Part shown: piece after piece, positions 1-6,096 of the stretch | Position numbering within the stretch: the stretch's first letter is position 1 | Layout: each line of letters begins with the position of its first letter | Source: Micavibrio aeruginosavorus | Lineage (GTDB): Bacteria > Pseudomonadota > Alphaproteobacteria > Micavibrionales > Micavibrionaceae | Assembly (NCBI GenBank): GCA_003241475.1 | Contig: QFQB01000047.1 | Location: 1 to 14,777 of the forward strand | Length of the DNA: 14,777 bases | Direction of reading: 5' to 3' | Made by a program: the position numbers and the translations under genes | Notes under the pieces: model-generated | Told to the model about the DNA's origin: nothing | Seen by the model: the letters and a program-made list of their open reading frames with translations, nothing else | Database searches by the model: none

Positions 1-2
1 CG

Positions 3-782
3 TGGGTGTCGATCGAGCGGGCGCATTCGATGGCGGTCGCCAAAATCCTACGCAAGCAAGGCGGGATAAAGTTTGAGGAAGTCTGTTCGTTCATGGCGGG
101 GCATTCTTTGGGCGAATACTCCGCGCTGACGGCGGCAGGCTCGCTCGATCTCGGCGTCACGGCGAAACTTTTGAAAACGCGCGGCAAGGCGATGCAAAAA
201 GCGGTCCCTGTCGGCATCGGCGCGATGGCCGCCATCCTCGGCCTCAACCTGCCCGATGTGCAGGATGTCGTGAAAAAAGCCACGGCCGAGGGCGGCAAGG
301 AAGTCGTCTGTCAGGCGGCGAACGACAACAGCGACGGGCAGATTGTCGTTTCCGGCCATGCAGGCGCGGTCAATGCCGCGATTGCGCTGGCCACCGAAGC
401 CGGCGCCAAACGCGCGATCTTGCTTCCTGTCTCCGCGCCCTTCCATTGCTCGCTGATGGCGCCTGCCGCACAGGAAATGGCGTATGCCTTGGCCGACACC
501 AATATCCGCCCGCCGTTCGTGCCTGTCGTCTCCAACGTCACGGCGAAAGGCGTATCCGAACCGTCAGACATCCGCCGTTTGCTCGTTGATCAAATCACGG
601 GCATGGTGCGCTGGCGCGAGAGCGTTCAGTGGATGAAGGAGCAGGGCGTGACCGAAATGGTTGAGCTTGGAGCGGGCAAGGTTCTCGCAGGCCTCGTCAA
701 ACGCATTGAAAAAGACATCGCTTGCGATTCCGTCGGCACGCCCGAGCAGATCGAAGTGTTGATCGCGAAGTTGAAGGGCTAA
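3..782 (+). CDS. fabD: Malonyl-CoA:ACP transacylase FabD, 5'-truncated by window edge
   Basis: FabD moves the malonyl group from CoA to acyl carrier protein, giving the extender unit of fatty-acid synthesis in the cytoplasm. The frame is open to the window's left edge. The GTG at position 6 is only the first possible in-window start: the N-terminal region with the family's PGQGSQ-type oxyanion loop is missing, so the real start lies upstream. Counting from that GTG, the nucleophile motif GHSLGEY puts the catalytic serine at about residue 34, the malonate-binding arginine is in KTRGKAMQ (about R59), and the catalytic histidine is in SAPFHCSLM (about H147). The C-terminus looks complete and ends with TAA. 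A small unknown gene follows after 3 bases and then fabG, so the three are probably cotranscribed. Family assignment is secure. Confidence 0.95.
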   Translation, partial: WVSIERAHSMAVAKILRKQGGIKFEEVCSFMAGHSLGEYSALTAAGSLDLGVTAKLLKTRGKAMQKAVPVGIGAMAAILGLNLPDVQDVVKKATAEGGKEVVCQAANDNSDGQIVVSGHAGAVNAAIALATEAGAKRAILLPVSAPFHCSLMAPAAQEMAYALADTNIRPPFVPVVSNVTAKGVSEPSDIRRLLVDQITGMVRWRESVQWMKEQGVTEMVELGAGKVLAGLVKRIEKDIACDSVGTPEQIEVLIAKLKG

Positions 783-785
783 AAT

Positions 786-1079
786 ATGGTAGGTGAACCC
801 AATCTATATACACGCGTTGGTGAAGTCATACATTACATTTGGGATCCTATCGGGATTTCAGAGGCTCCGGGAGCGCGTGACGAGTACGATACATACTTGC
901 CAGATATAATGTCGATTTTATCTACAAAACCCCCTGAGGCATTGGTAAAGTATTTGTCTTGGATTGTAACAGAGCGCATGGGATTAAGCGCTAATCCTCA
1001 ACACGATTTAAAAGTTGTAGAAATTCTTTTCTCATGGAAAGAATTCTTTTCTGACATCACTGAAACACAAGGAAATTAA
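786..1079 (+). CDS. Small conserved protein of unknown function (97 aa) between fabD and fabG
   Basis: Function not recognised. The protein has a VIHYIWDPIGI stretch at about residues 14-24 and an acidic DEYDTYLPDI segment at about 32-41. This pattern reminds me of a broad family of small bacterial proteins around DUF1871; that is recall, not a search result. It has no signal peptide or membrane segment. The start is supported by AAGGG (774-778), inside the last fabD codons and 7 bases before the ATG. Its TAA directly abuts the fabG ATG, and the fabG ribosome site (AAGGAAA, 1069-1075) lies within its last codons, so the three genes look translationally linked. Its base composition is clearly more AT-rich than fabD and fabG, and other fab clusters I know lack a gene here, so I infer a later insertion. 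Real gene likely; function open. Confidence 0.75.
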   Translation: MVGEPNLYTRVGEVIHYIWDPIGISEAPGARDEYDTYLPDIMSILSTKPPEALVKYLSWIVTERMGLSANPQHDLKVVEILFSWKEFFSDITETQGN

Positions 1080-1817
1080 ATGTTCTCTCTTAGCGGTAAA
1101 ACAGCACTGGTCACAGGCGCGACGGGCGGTATCGGCGGTGCGGTGGCGAAGGCATTGCATGCGCAGGGCGCAACCGTCGGCATTTCCGGCCGCAACGAAG
1201 CCAAGCTGAATGAACTCGCGGCAGAATTGAAAGAGCGCGTATTCGTGCTGCCTGCGGATTTGTCGAGCAAGGAAGCCGCGGAAAGCTTGGTAAAAGCCGC
1301 CGAAGAAAAAATGGGTCAGGTCGATATCCTTGTGAATAATGCAGGCCTGACGCGCGATGGCCTGTCCATGCGCATGAAGGATGAGGACTGGCAGCAGGTG
1401 ATCGACGTCAATATGACGGCGACGTTCAAACTCGCGCAGGCTTGCCAGCGCGGCATGATGAAGCGCCGCTGGGGCCGCATCGTCAACGTGGCGTCCGTTG
1501 TCGGCGTGACGGGCAATCCCGGTCAGTGCAATTACGTGGCCTCCAAGGCCGGCATGATCGGCTGGTCCAAAGCGATGGCCGCCGAGATTGCTTCGCGCAA
1601 CATTACGGTGAATTGCGTTGCGCCGGGCTTTATCGCCACGCCGATGACAGAGGTGCTCACCGACGACCAGAAAGCCAAGATCAATTCCGGCATTCCGGCA
1701 GGGAAAATGGGAACGTCCGAAGATATCGCGGCGGCGGTTGCGTTCCTCGCATCGGAAGAAGCAGGCTATGTCACAGGCTCGACCATTCATGTGAATGGCG
1801 GCATGGCGATGATCTGA
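1080..1817 (+). CDS. fabG: 3-oxoacyl-ACP reductase FabG
   Basis: FabG reduces 3-oxoacyl-ACP to 3-hydroxyacyl-ACP with NADPH, the first reduction of each fatty-acid elongation cycle. It is a classical short-chain dehydrogenase of 245 aa, the usual family length. The cofactor motif TGATGGIG is at residues 12-19, with a following arginine (SGRNEAK, R38) suited to NADPH. NNAG is at 86-89. The catalytic set is N111, S139, Y152 and K156 (the YxxxK motif reads YVASK), and the C-terminus has the expected TGSTIHVNGG stretch. The ribosome site AAGGAAA (1069-1075) lies inside the end of the upstream small gene, whose stop codon is adjacent to this ATG. No convincing terminator follows. Its place between fabD and acpP is canonical and supports FabG over another SDR. 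Confidence 0.97.
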   Translation: MFSLSGKTALVTGATGGIGGAVAKALHAQGATVGISGRNEAKLNELAAELKERVFVLPADLSSKEAAESLVKAAEEKMGQVDILVNNAGLTRDGLSMRMKDEDWQQVIDVNMTATFKLAQACQRGMMKRRWGRIVNVASVVGVTGNPGQCNYVASKAGMIGWSKAMAAEIASRNITVNCVAPGFIATPMTEVLTDDQKAKINSGIPAGKMGTSEDIAAAVAFLASEEAGYVTGSTIHVNGGMAMI

Positions 1818-1839
1818 TATTTGGCCCTCGTCCTCCTCC

Positions 1840-1848
1840 TGTGGATAA
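1840..1848 (-). other. Perfect DnaA-box 9-mer downstream of fabG
   Basis: TGTGGATAA on the plus strand is TTATCCACA on the minus strand, identical to the strong DnaA-box consensus. It lies between fabG and the GGAAC element at 1864. DnaA binding in this organism is inferred, and a single box can occur by chance. Confidence 0.35.
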
Positions 1849-1863
1849 GTTTTTTGCGTTTTC

Positions 1864-1888
1864 GGAACGGGTTGTAAGCCTTTTGGTT
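1864..1888 (+). promoter_or_regulatory. Candidate EcfG-type (general stress response) promoter
   Basis: GGAAC (1864-1868), a 16-base spacer and GGTT (1885-1888) match the alphaproteobacterial EcfG promoter pattern GGAAC-N16/17-cGTT except for the first base of the -10 element. Transcription would start near 1895, about 30 bases before the ATG at 1927, leaving room for the AAGGAA ribosome site at 1913-1918. A weak stem (TAAGCC/GGCTTA, 1875-1894) overlaps it. Confidence 0.45.
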
Positions 1889-1926
1889 GGCTTAACCGTA
1901 ACCCGAGAACAAAAGGAATCCGCGCT

Positions 1927-2295
1927 ATGACAACGATGACGCAATCGCTGGCCGTGTCCCCTGTGGCATGGTCGCAACTCTCCGAACTCGACGAAGAACT
2001 GGCCGCGCTCGACGACACCGACCTCGAATGCATGCGCGAAGTGCGCGATGTCTTGCTCAAATACGGCAAGGTGGACCGTTTCGCGCTGGAGCTGGCGCAC
2101 AAGAATTTTGAGATGGAAGACGATGAAATCCTGATCGAATATACCAACCCCGAAACGCGCGAGCAATTCTTCCGCCCCGAAAAATGGGTGAATGTTCCCG
2201 ATGCCATTCCGACCTCGTGGATTTTGAAGGATATGGAACCGGCGGCGAACACGCTCAGCGTCGTGCAAGGTCCGAACAAGGGCATTATTGCATAA
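1927..2295 (+). CDS. Acidic conserved hypothetical protein (122 aa)
   Basis: Function not recognised. The protein is soluble and acidic, especially at residues 18-32 (SELDEELAALDDTDL). A helix-like middle follows (MREVRDVLLKYGKVDRFALELAHKNF, given here as two segments: MREVRDVLLKYG and KVDRFALELAHKNF), then a probable beta-rich part around DDEILIEYTNPETREQFFRP. It has no cysteine-pair, nucleotide-binding or membrane motif; I see one cysteine, near residue 36. AAGGAA at 1913-1918 is well placed for the ATG at 1927. The gene is separated from fabG by 109 bases holding a DnaA-box 9-mer and a candidate EcfG promoter, so it may be expressed on its own under stress. A HAD hydrolase starts 9 bases after its stop and may share its transcript. 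It interrupts the usual fabG-acpP adjacency. Confidence 0.8.
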   Translation: MTTMTQSLAVSPVAWSQLSELDEELAALDDTDLECMREVRDVLLKYGKVDRFALELAHKNFEMEDDEILIEYTNPETREQFFRPEKWVNVPDAIPTSWILKDMEPAANTLSVVQGPNKGIIA

Positions 2296-2304
2296 TATCT
2301 AGCG

Positions 2305-2994
2305 ATGGGGCATAACAGCCCCATGGATGATTTCGATCTTATTATCTTCGATTGCGACGGCACGCTGACCGATTCCGAATATGTGAATAATAAGGCTGTG
2401 CTGGATGTTGCACATGAAGAAGGACTAACCCATTACGATCTGGATTATGCCTATAAACATTGGCTCGGCACCACGTTGGGCGGAATCGTCCTCGCTATCC
2501 AGATGGAAACAGGTAAAATTCTTCCTGAAAATTTCGCCATGCGTTGCGTCAAGCGCGGTATGGAATTGGCGGATGGTTTTCTCAATCCTGTTGCAAATGC
2601 CTTGGAGCTGGTCGAAGCCTCTTCGAAAAAATTCAAAATTTGTGTGGCATCGAACGGGGAGCAGTCTTCCGTTGTTCGTTCTTTGGAAAAAACCGGCTTT
2701 CTTTCTTTTTTCAAACCCGAATGGGTTTTCACAAAATCGCTGGTCAGAAATCCCAAGCCAGCACCTGACCTGTTTTTATTCGCCGCCGCGCAGATGGGGG
2801 CGGAAGCCGATCGTTGCGTTGTCATCGAAGACAGCACCACGGGCGTGACGGCAGGAGTGGCTGCGGGCATGAAAACCTGGGGGTTCACGGGTTCGTCCCA
2901 TGATCCGCAAAAAGCCGCCCTGAACCTTGAATCTGCGGGCGCGCACGCCATATTCCCGAGTCTTATCCACATAAAGGACCGCCTAGGCCTTTGA
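2305..2994 (+). CDS. HAD-superfamily (subfamily IA) phosphatase / phosphomutase-like hydrolase
   Basis: Probable Mg-dependent phosphatase acting on a small phosphorylated metabolite; the substrate cannot be told from sequence. HAD motif I is FDCDGTLTDSE (two aspartates, about residues 15-17), followed by a helical cap typical of beta-phosphoglucomutase / phosphoglycolate phosphatase relatives. Motif II is VASNGE near residue 119, motif III is the lysine in RNPKPAPD near 151, and motif IV is VVIEDSTTGV near 172-181. The length of 229 aa fits subfamily IA. Two starts are possible: 2305 (beginning MGHNSP) and 2323 (MDDFDL). Neither has a Shine-Dalgarno sequence. I chose 2305 because TAATAT (2293-2298) ends exactly 6 bases before it, as in the leaderless-looking genes later in the window, but 2323 is possible. 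It lies 9 bases after the acidic unknown, so an operon is plausible. Confidence 0.9.
   Translation: MGHNSPMDDFDLIIFDCDGTLTDSEYVNNKAVLDVAHEEGLTHYDLDYAYKHWLGTTLGGIVLAIQMETGKILPENFAMRCVKRGMELADGFLNPVANALELVEASSKKFKICVASNGEQSSVVRSLEKTGFLSFFKPEWVFTKSLVRNPKPAPDLFLFAAAQMGAEADRCVVIEDSTTGVTAGVAAGMKTWGFTGSSHDPQKAALNLESAGAHAIFPSLIHIKDRLGL
2963..2971 (+). other. Perfect DnaA-box 9-mer inside the HAD gene
   Basis: TTATCCACA lies in the last codons of the HAD hydrolase gene. It is the second exact consensus 9-mer in the window, about 1.1 kb from the first. It may be chance, constrained by the Leu-Ile-His-Ile codons. Confidence 0.3.
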
Positions 2995-3041
2995 ATATGC
3001 TGGAAAATTAATATTCAGCCTGCTATGCAACAGGAAAGGGC

Positions 3042-3075
3042 TTGCAAAGCCTTTGGGGATTGGTAAAGTCCCCAA
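3042..3075 (+). promoter_or_regulatory. Likely acpP promoter with overlapping inverted repeat
   Basis: TTGCAA (3042-3047), a 16-base spacer and TAAAGT (3064-3069) form a plausible housekeeping promoter about 45 bases before the acpP start. A perfect 7-base inverted repeat, TTGGGGA (3053-3059) and TCCCCAA (3069-3075) with a 9-base centre, spans the -10 element and the expected start site. A second small palindrome, GGCTT-GCA-AAGCC (3039-3051), covers the -35 element. Their position suits a repressor site; no regulator is identified. Confidence 0.5.
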
Positions 3076-3115
3076 CGATTTGAAACAAACACTAGAAAAA
3101 GGGTAAGGGACCGCA

Positions 3116-3355
3116 ATGAGCGATATTGCAGACCGCGTAAAGAAAATTGTTGTCGAGCACCTCGGCGTAGATGCAGGCAAAGTCACCGAAGGCGCAAGCT
3201 TCATCGATGATCTGGGCGCAGACTCGCTCGATACCGTTGAACTGGTTATGGCGTTCGAAGAAGAATTCAAAGTTGAAATTCCCGACGATGCAGCTGAGAA
3301 AATCCAGACGGTCGGCGATGCCGTCAACTTCATCAAAGCCAATTCCGGCGAGTAA
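3116..3355 (+). CDS. acpP: Acyl carrier protein AcpP
   Basis: ACP carries growing acyl chains on a 4'-phosphopantetheine arm during fatty-acid synthesis, and supplies acyl groups for phospholipid and lipid A. The protein has 79 aa, the normal length, and is strongly acidic. The attachment motif is GADSLDTVELVM with the modified serine at S37; the helix II sequence after it is typical of bacterial AcpP. The ATG is preceded by AAGGGA (3105-3110) 5 bases away. The gene has a likely promoter of its own just upstream, including operator-like palindromes, and a strong hairpin just downstream before fabF. This arrangement fits a very abundant protein whose level is set apart from its neighbours. Assignment is certain. 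Confidence 0.98.
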   Translation: MSDIADRVKKIVVEHLGVDAGKVTEGASFIDDLGADSLDTVELVMAFEEEFKVEIPDDAAEKIQTVGDAVNFIKANSGE

Positions 3356-3373
3356 TCGGCTATTATAATTTTG

Positions 3374-3415
3374 TAACGGCGGCCCTGACTATTTGCTATA
3401 GTTGAGCCGCCGTTA
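3374..3415 (+). terminator. Strong hairpin between acpP and fabF (attenuator or partial terminator)
   Basis: A 10-base perfect stem, TAACGGCGGC (3374-3383) and GCCGCCGTTA (3406-3415), encloses a second stem, ACTAT (3388-3392) and ATAGT (3398-3402). The following TCTTATTCT is only moderately T-rich, so termination may be partial. It would separate high acpP expression from lower fabF expression, or stabilise the acpP mRNA 3' end. Confidence 0.65.
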
Positions 3416-3444
3416 TCTTATTCTACTGAAAGGTTTTTAAAACG

Positions 3445-4716
3445 ATGAGACGCGTTGTTGTCACAGGCATGGGAATGGTTACGCCGCTCGGCGTGGGCGT
3501 CAAGCGCAATTGGGATTCCATTACCGCCGGAAAAAGCGGCATCCGCGAAATCGATGAATTCGATCTGACGGACATGGCGTCCAGAATTGCGGGTCTTGTT
3601 CCTAAAACAAAAGATGAGAACCCAACTGACGGTGCGTTCAACGTCGATCTGTTCGTCGAGAAAAAAGAACAAAAGAAAATCGACCAGTTCATCATGTTCG
3701 GCATGGCCGCCGCGCAAGAAGCAATTGAAGATTCCGGCTGGGTCTGCAAGACCGAAGAAGACCAGCACCGCACCGGCGTGCTGATCGGCTCCGGCATCGG
3801 CGGGCTTGGCACGATGCTGGAGACATCGCGCACCCTGATTGAAAAAGGCCCCAAGCGCATGTCGCCGTTCTGCATTCCGGCGATGCTCATCAACCTCGCT
3901 TCCGGCCATGTTTCCATCAAGCACGGGTTTAAAGGCCCGAATCATTCCGTCGTGACGGCCTGCGCCACAGGCACGCACGCCATCGGCGATTCCGCCCGTA
4001 TGATTATGCTGGGGGATGCCGATGTGATGGTGGCGGGCGGCGCCGAAGCTGCGGTCACGCCGCTCGGCGTAGGCGGATTTGCGGCGGCGCGCGCGCTGTC
4101 CACGGGATACAATGACCGTCCGGCTGAAGCATCTCGTCCGTTCGACGAAGGCCGCGACGGATTTGTCATTGCCGAGGGCGCAGGCGTGGTTATTCTGGAA
4201 GAATATGAACACGCGAAAAAGCGCGGCGCAAAAATCTATGCCGAAATCATCGGTTACGGGATGTCGGGTGATGCGTACCACATCACGTCCCCTGCCGAAA
4301 ACGGCGACGGCGGTTTCCGCGCCATGACGGCGGCACTCAAATCCGCTGGCATCAATCCGGAAGACGTCGATTACATCAATGCGCACGGCACTTCTACGCC
4401 GGTAGGCGATGGCCTTGAATGCACGGCAATCAAAAACCGTTTTGCGGGTAGCCTCGATAAATTGTCCATGTCTTCGACGAAATCCGCCATCGGCCATTTG
4501 CTGGGCGCGGCGGGCGCGGTTGAGGCCATTTACTCGATCAAGGCCATTGAAACGGGCGTCCTGCCGCCAACCTTGAATTTGGACAATGTGTCCGAGCCTT
4601 GCAAAGGCCTCGACCTCGTGCCCAAAGTCGCCAAAGACAAGAAGGTTAAGATTGCCCTGTCCAACTCGTTCGGCTTCGGCGGCACCAACGCCTCCGTGAT
4701 CATGAAGGCCGTATAA
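3445..4716 (+). CDS. fabF: 3-oxoacyl-ACP synthase II FabF
   Basis: FabF condenses malonyl-ACP with acyl-ACP, the elongation step of fatty-acid synthesis. The 423-aa protein has the two-lobed thiolase fold of KAS I/II enzymes. The active-site cysteine is C173 (VVTACATGTHAIGD), and the two catalytic histidines are H314 (NAHGTSTPVGD) and H351 (SAIGHLLGAAGAVE). The C-terminal glycine-rich SNSFGFGGTNAS motif is present. The ATG lies 11 bases after GAAAGG (3428-3433), a longer spacing than usual, and a large hairpin precedes it, so translation or readthrough may be moderated. Position after acpP and before mltG is the standard order. FabB is a less likely alternative because of the acpP adjacency and length. 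Confidence 0.97.
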   Translation: MRRVVVTGMGMVTPLGVGVKRNWDSITAGKSGIREIDEFDLTDMASRIAGLVPKTKDENPTDGAFNVDLFVEKKEQKKIDQFIMFGMAAAQEAIEDSGWVCKTEEDQHRTGVLIGSGIGGLGTMLETSRTLIEKGPKRMSPFCIPAMLINLASGHVSIKHGFKGPNHSVVTACATGTHAIGDSARMIMLGDADVMVAGGAEAAVTPLGVGGFAAARALSTGYNDRPAEASRPFDEGRDGFVIAEGAGVVILEEYEHAKKRGAKIYAEIIGYGMSGDAYHITSPAENGDGGFRAMTAALKSAGINPEDVDYINAHGTSTPVGDGLECTAIKNRFAGSLDKLSMSSTKSAIGHLLGAAGAVEAIYSIKAIETGVLPPTLNLDNVSEPCKGLDLVPKVAKDKKVKIALSNSFGFGGTNASVIMKAV

Positions 4717-4763
4717 AAAACAAGAAAGGGCGGGCGCCGCACATGGCAGCGCCCGCCTGCTTG
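4717..4763 (-). terminator. Rho-independent terminator shared by convergent fabF and KGG-protein gene
   Basis: A perfect 9-base GC stem, GGCGGGCGC (4729-4737) and GCGCCCGCC (4749-4757), is followed on the minus strand by CTTTCTTGTTTTTT, a good U-tract for the minus-strand gene. On the plus strand only the hairpin is present (followed by TGCTTGTCC), so termination of fabF there is less certain. Outer CAAG/CTTG bases can extend the stem. Confidence 0.8.
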
Positions 4764-4776
4764 TCCATCATTCCAA

Positions 4777-4926
4777 TTAGGAACGGCGGGATTTTTCTCC
4801 GCCCTTGCGGCCTTCGCGGGCGGCGCGTTCCGGGTCGTTCTTGAAGTTGCCTGCATTTTGTTTTTTAGGCTCTGTCGGATCCTTGTCCAATGGTTGCTGC
4901 TGGTTCCAATCTTGTTGGTTAGCCAT
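4777..4926 (-). CDS. KGG-motif stress-induced small protein (49 aa)
   Basis: A short, very hydrophilic protein with a Gln/Asn/Pro-rich N-terminal half and the conserved C-terminal element NDPERAAREGRKGGEKSRRS. This matches the KGG (Con-10/YciG-like) repeat of stress-induced bacterial proteins; only one copy of the repeat is present. Members are linked to general stress, desiccation or acid responses, and their biochemical role is poorly known. The frame is open further upstream to 5052, but the start at 4926 is chosen because AAAGGAGAA lies directly before it, the best ribosome site in the window. An EcfG-type promoter (4979-5003) gives a leader of roughly 45 bases, and a strong terminator follows. 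This is an independent one-gene transcript, very probably part of the general stress regulon. Confidence 0.88.
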   Translation of the reverse strand: MANQQDWNQQQPLDKDPTEPKKQNAGNFKNDPERAAREGRKGGEKSRRS

Positions 4927-4978
4927 AACTTTTCTCCTTTGTTGAGGTTGGTTGCTTCTTGTTGGGAAGTGCCTCACA

Positions 4979-5003
4979 AACGCGTCATCTTTGATCCTGT
5001 TCC
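4979..5003 (-). promoter_or_regulatory. EcfG-type general stress promoter for the KGG gene
   Basis: On the minus strand, GGAAC (complement of 4999-5003), exactly 16 bases, then CGTT (complement of 4979-4982, followed by T) is a full match to the alphaproteobacterial EcfG/sigma-EcfG consensus. It sits about 50 bases before a gene of a stress-protein family, which makes the call stronger. Confidence 0.8.
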
Positions 5004-5094
5004 CGCAAAATAACGAAAAATATTTTTTGCTTTGCGTCTGTTTCGCCGTCACACTGCATTGACCATGATGGCAATCGTTCTATAGGAAAATTTT

Positions 5095-6096
5095 GTGAAA
5101 AAATTCTTACTGCTGGTTTCGATCATTTTGTTTTTTATGATTGTCGTTCCCGGATTATATATGGCGCATGCCATCATTTCTTCCGGCGCGCCCGGGCCTT
5201 TGGCGCAGGATAAGATCGTTTTGATCGAACGCGGCAACGGCGTATCCAGCATCGGCAATATTTTGGCGCAACACGGCGTAATAAAATCGGCTTTCGCTTT
5301 CAAGCTGGCTACGAAAATAGACCAAGACCAGCGCCCCCTGAAAGCCGGCGAATATTTGTTTCCATCCGGAATTTCGCTTCGCAAGGCGTTGGAAATGATG
5401 CGCGAGGGTGAAGTCTATGATCGCAAAGTAACCTTCCCCGAGGGCGTGACATCATGGCAGGTAATTGAAACCTTAAAGGGGCTTGCCGATATGTCGGGCG
5501 ATCTTCCTGAAATTCCGCCTGAAGGCACGCTCCTGCCCGAAACATATCATTACATCAACCAGCAGGACCGTGCAGGTCTGGTGGGTCAGATGAAAGAGGC
5601 GATGGACAAGGTTCTGGCCGATGCGTGGGCAAGCCGTACGGAAGGCCTGCCTTTTGCAACCCCGCAAGAAGCTCTGACGCTGGCCTCCATCGTTGAAAAA
5701 GAAACGGGCGTGCCGTCGGAAAGAAAACGCGTGGCGGGCGTGTTCATCAATCGTCTGAAGCAAGGCATTCCGCTGCAGAGCGATCCGACCGTTATTTACG
5801 CCATGACCAAGGGGCAGATTCAAAATGCGGGGCAGGGGCCCATCGGGCGCAGATTGCTGACCAACGATCTGAAATCGGATTCTCCATACAACACATATAT
5901 CTATGCAGGATTACCGCCGGGGCCTATCGCCAATCCCGGACGCGAATCCATCGATGCCGTGCTTCATCCGGAAGTCCATGACTTTATCTATTTCGTGGCC
6001 GACGGCACGGGCGGGCATGTGTTTTCAAAGACCTTAAGTGAACACAACAGCAATGTTGCGAAATGGCGCAAAATCCGCAAAGAACAGCGGCAGTAA
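5095..6096 (+). CDS. mltG: Endolytic murein transglycosylase MltG
   Basis: MltG is an inner-membrane lytic transglycosylase that cuts nascent glycan strands and is thought to set their length. The 333-aa protein starts with a short charged segment and a single membrane helix at about residues 4-24; the rest lies in the periplasm. A LysM-like region spans about 40-110, including GNGVSSIGNILAQHGVI. The YceG catalytic domain follows, with ASIVEKET holding the presumed catalytic glutamate near residue 201, then LQSDPTVIYA and the late YNTYIYAGLPPGPIANPG and FIYFVADGTGGHVF motifs. The start is GTG, preceded by TAGGAAAA. A gene next to fabF is the common alphaproteobacterial and enterobacterial order. 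Its stop codon touches the stop codon of the convergent gene, with no intergenic space. Confidence 0.95.
   Translation: MKKFLLLVSIILFFMIVVPGLYMAHAIISSGAPGPLAQDKIVLIERGNGVSSIGNILAQHGVIKSAFAFKLATKIDQDQRPLKAGEYLFPSGISLRKALEMMREGEVYDRKVTFPEGVTSWQVIETLKGLADMSGDLPEIPPEGTLLPETYHYINQQDRAGLVGQMKEAMDKVLADAWASRTEGLPFATPQEALTLASIVEKETGVPSERKRVAGVFINRLKQGIPLQSDPTVIYAMTKGQIQNAGQGPIGRRLLTNDLKSDSPYNTYIYAGLPPGPIANPGRESIDAVLHPEVHDFIYFVADGTGGHVFSKTLSEHNSNVAKWRKIRKEQRQ

Noticed and set aside
1032..2363. 443-codon open frame on the minus strand across fabG and the acidic unknown gene
   Set aside because: It lies opposite clearly real genes. Its translation is low-complexity Ser/Arg/His-rich without any motif, as expected of a shadow frame.
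3418..4497. 359-codon open frame antisense to fabF
   Set aside because: It is a shadow of fabF with Arg/His/Ala-rich composition, no ribosome site and no recognisable domain.
4927..5052. Longer start for the KGG-protein frame
   Set aside because: It would run through the EcfG promoter and ignore the excellent AAAGGAGAA ribosome site directly before 4926.
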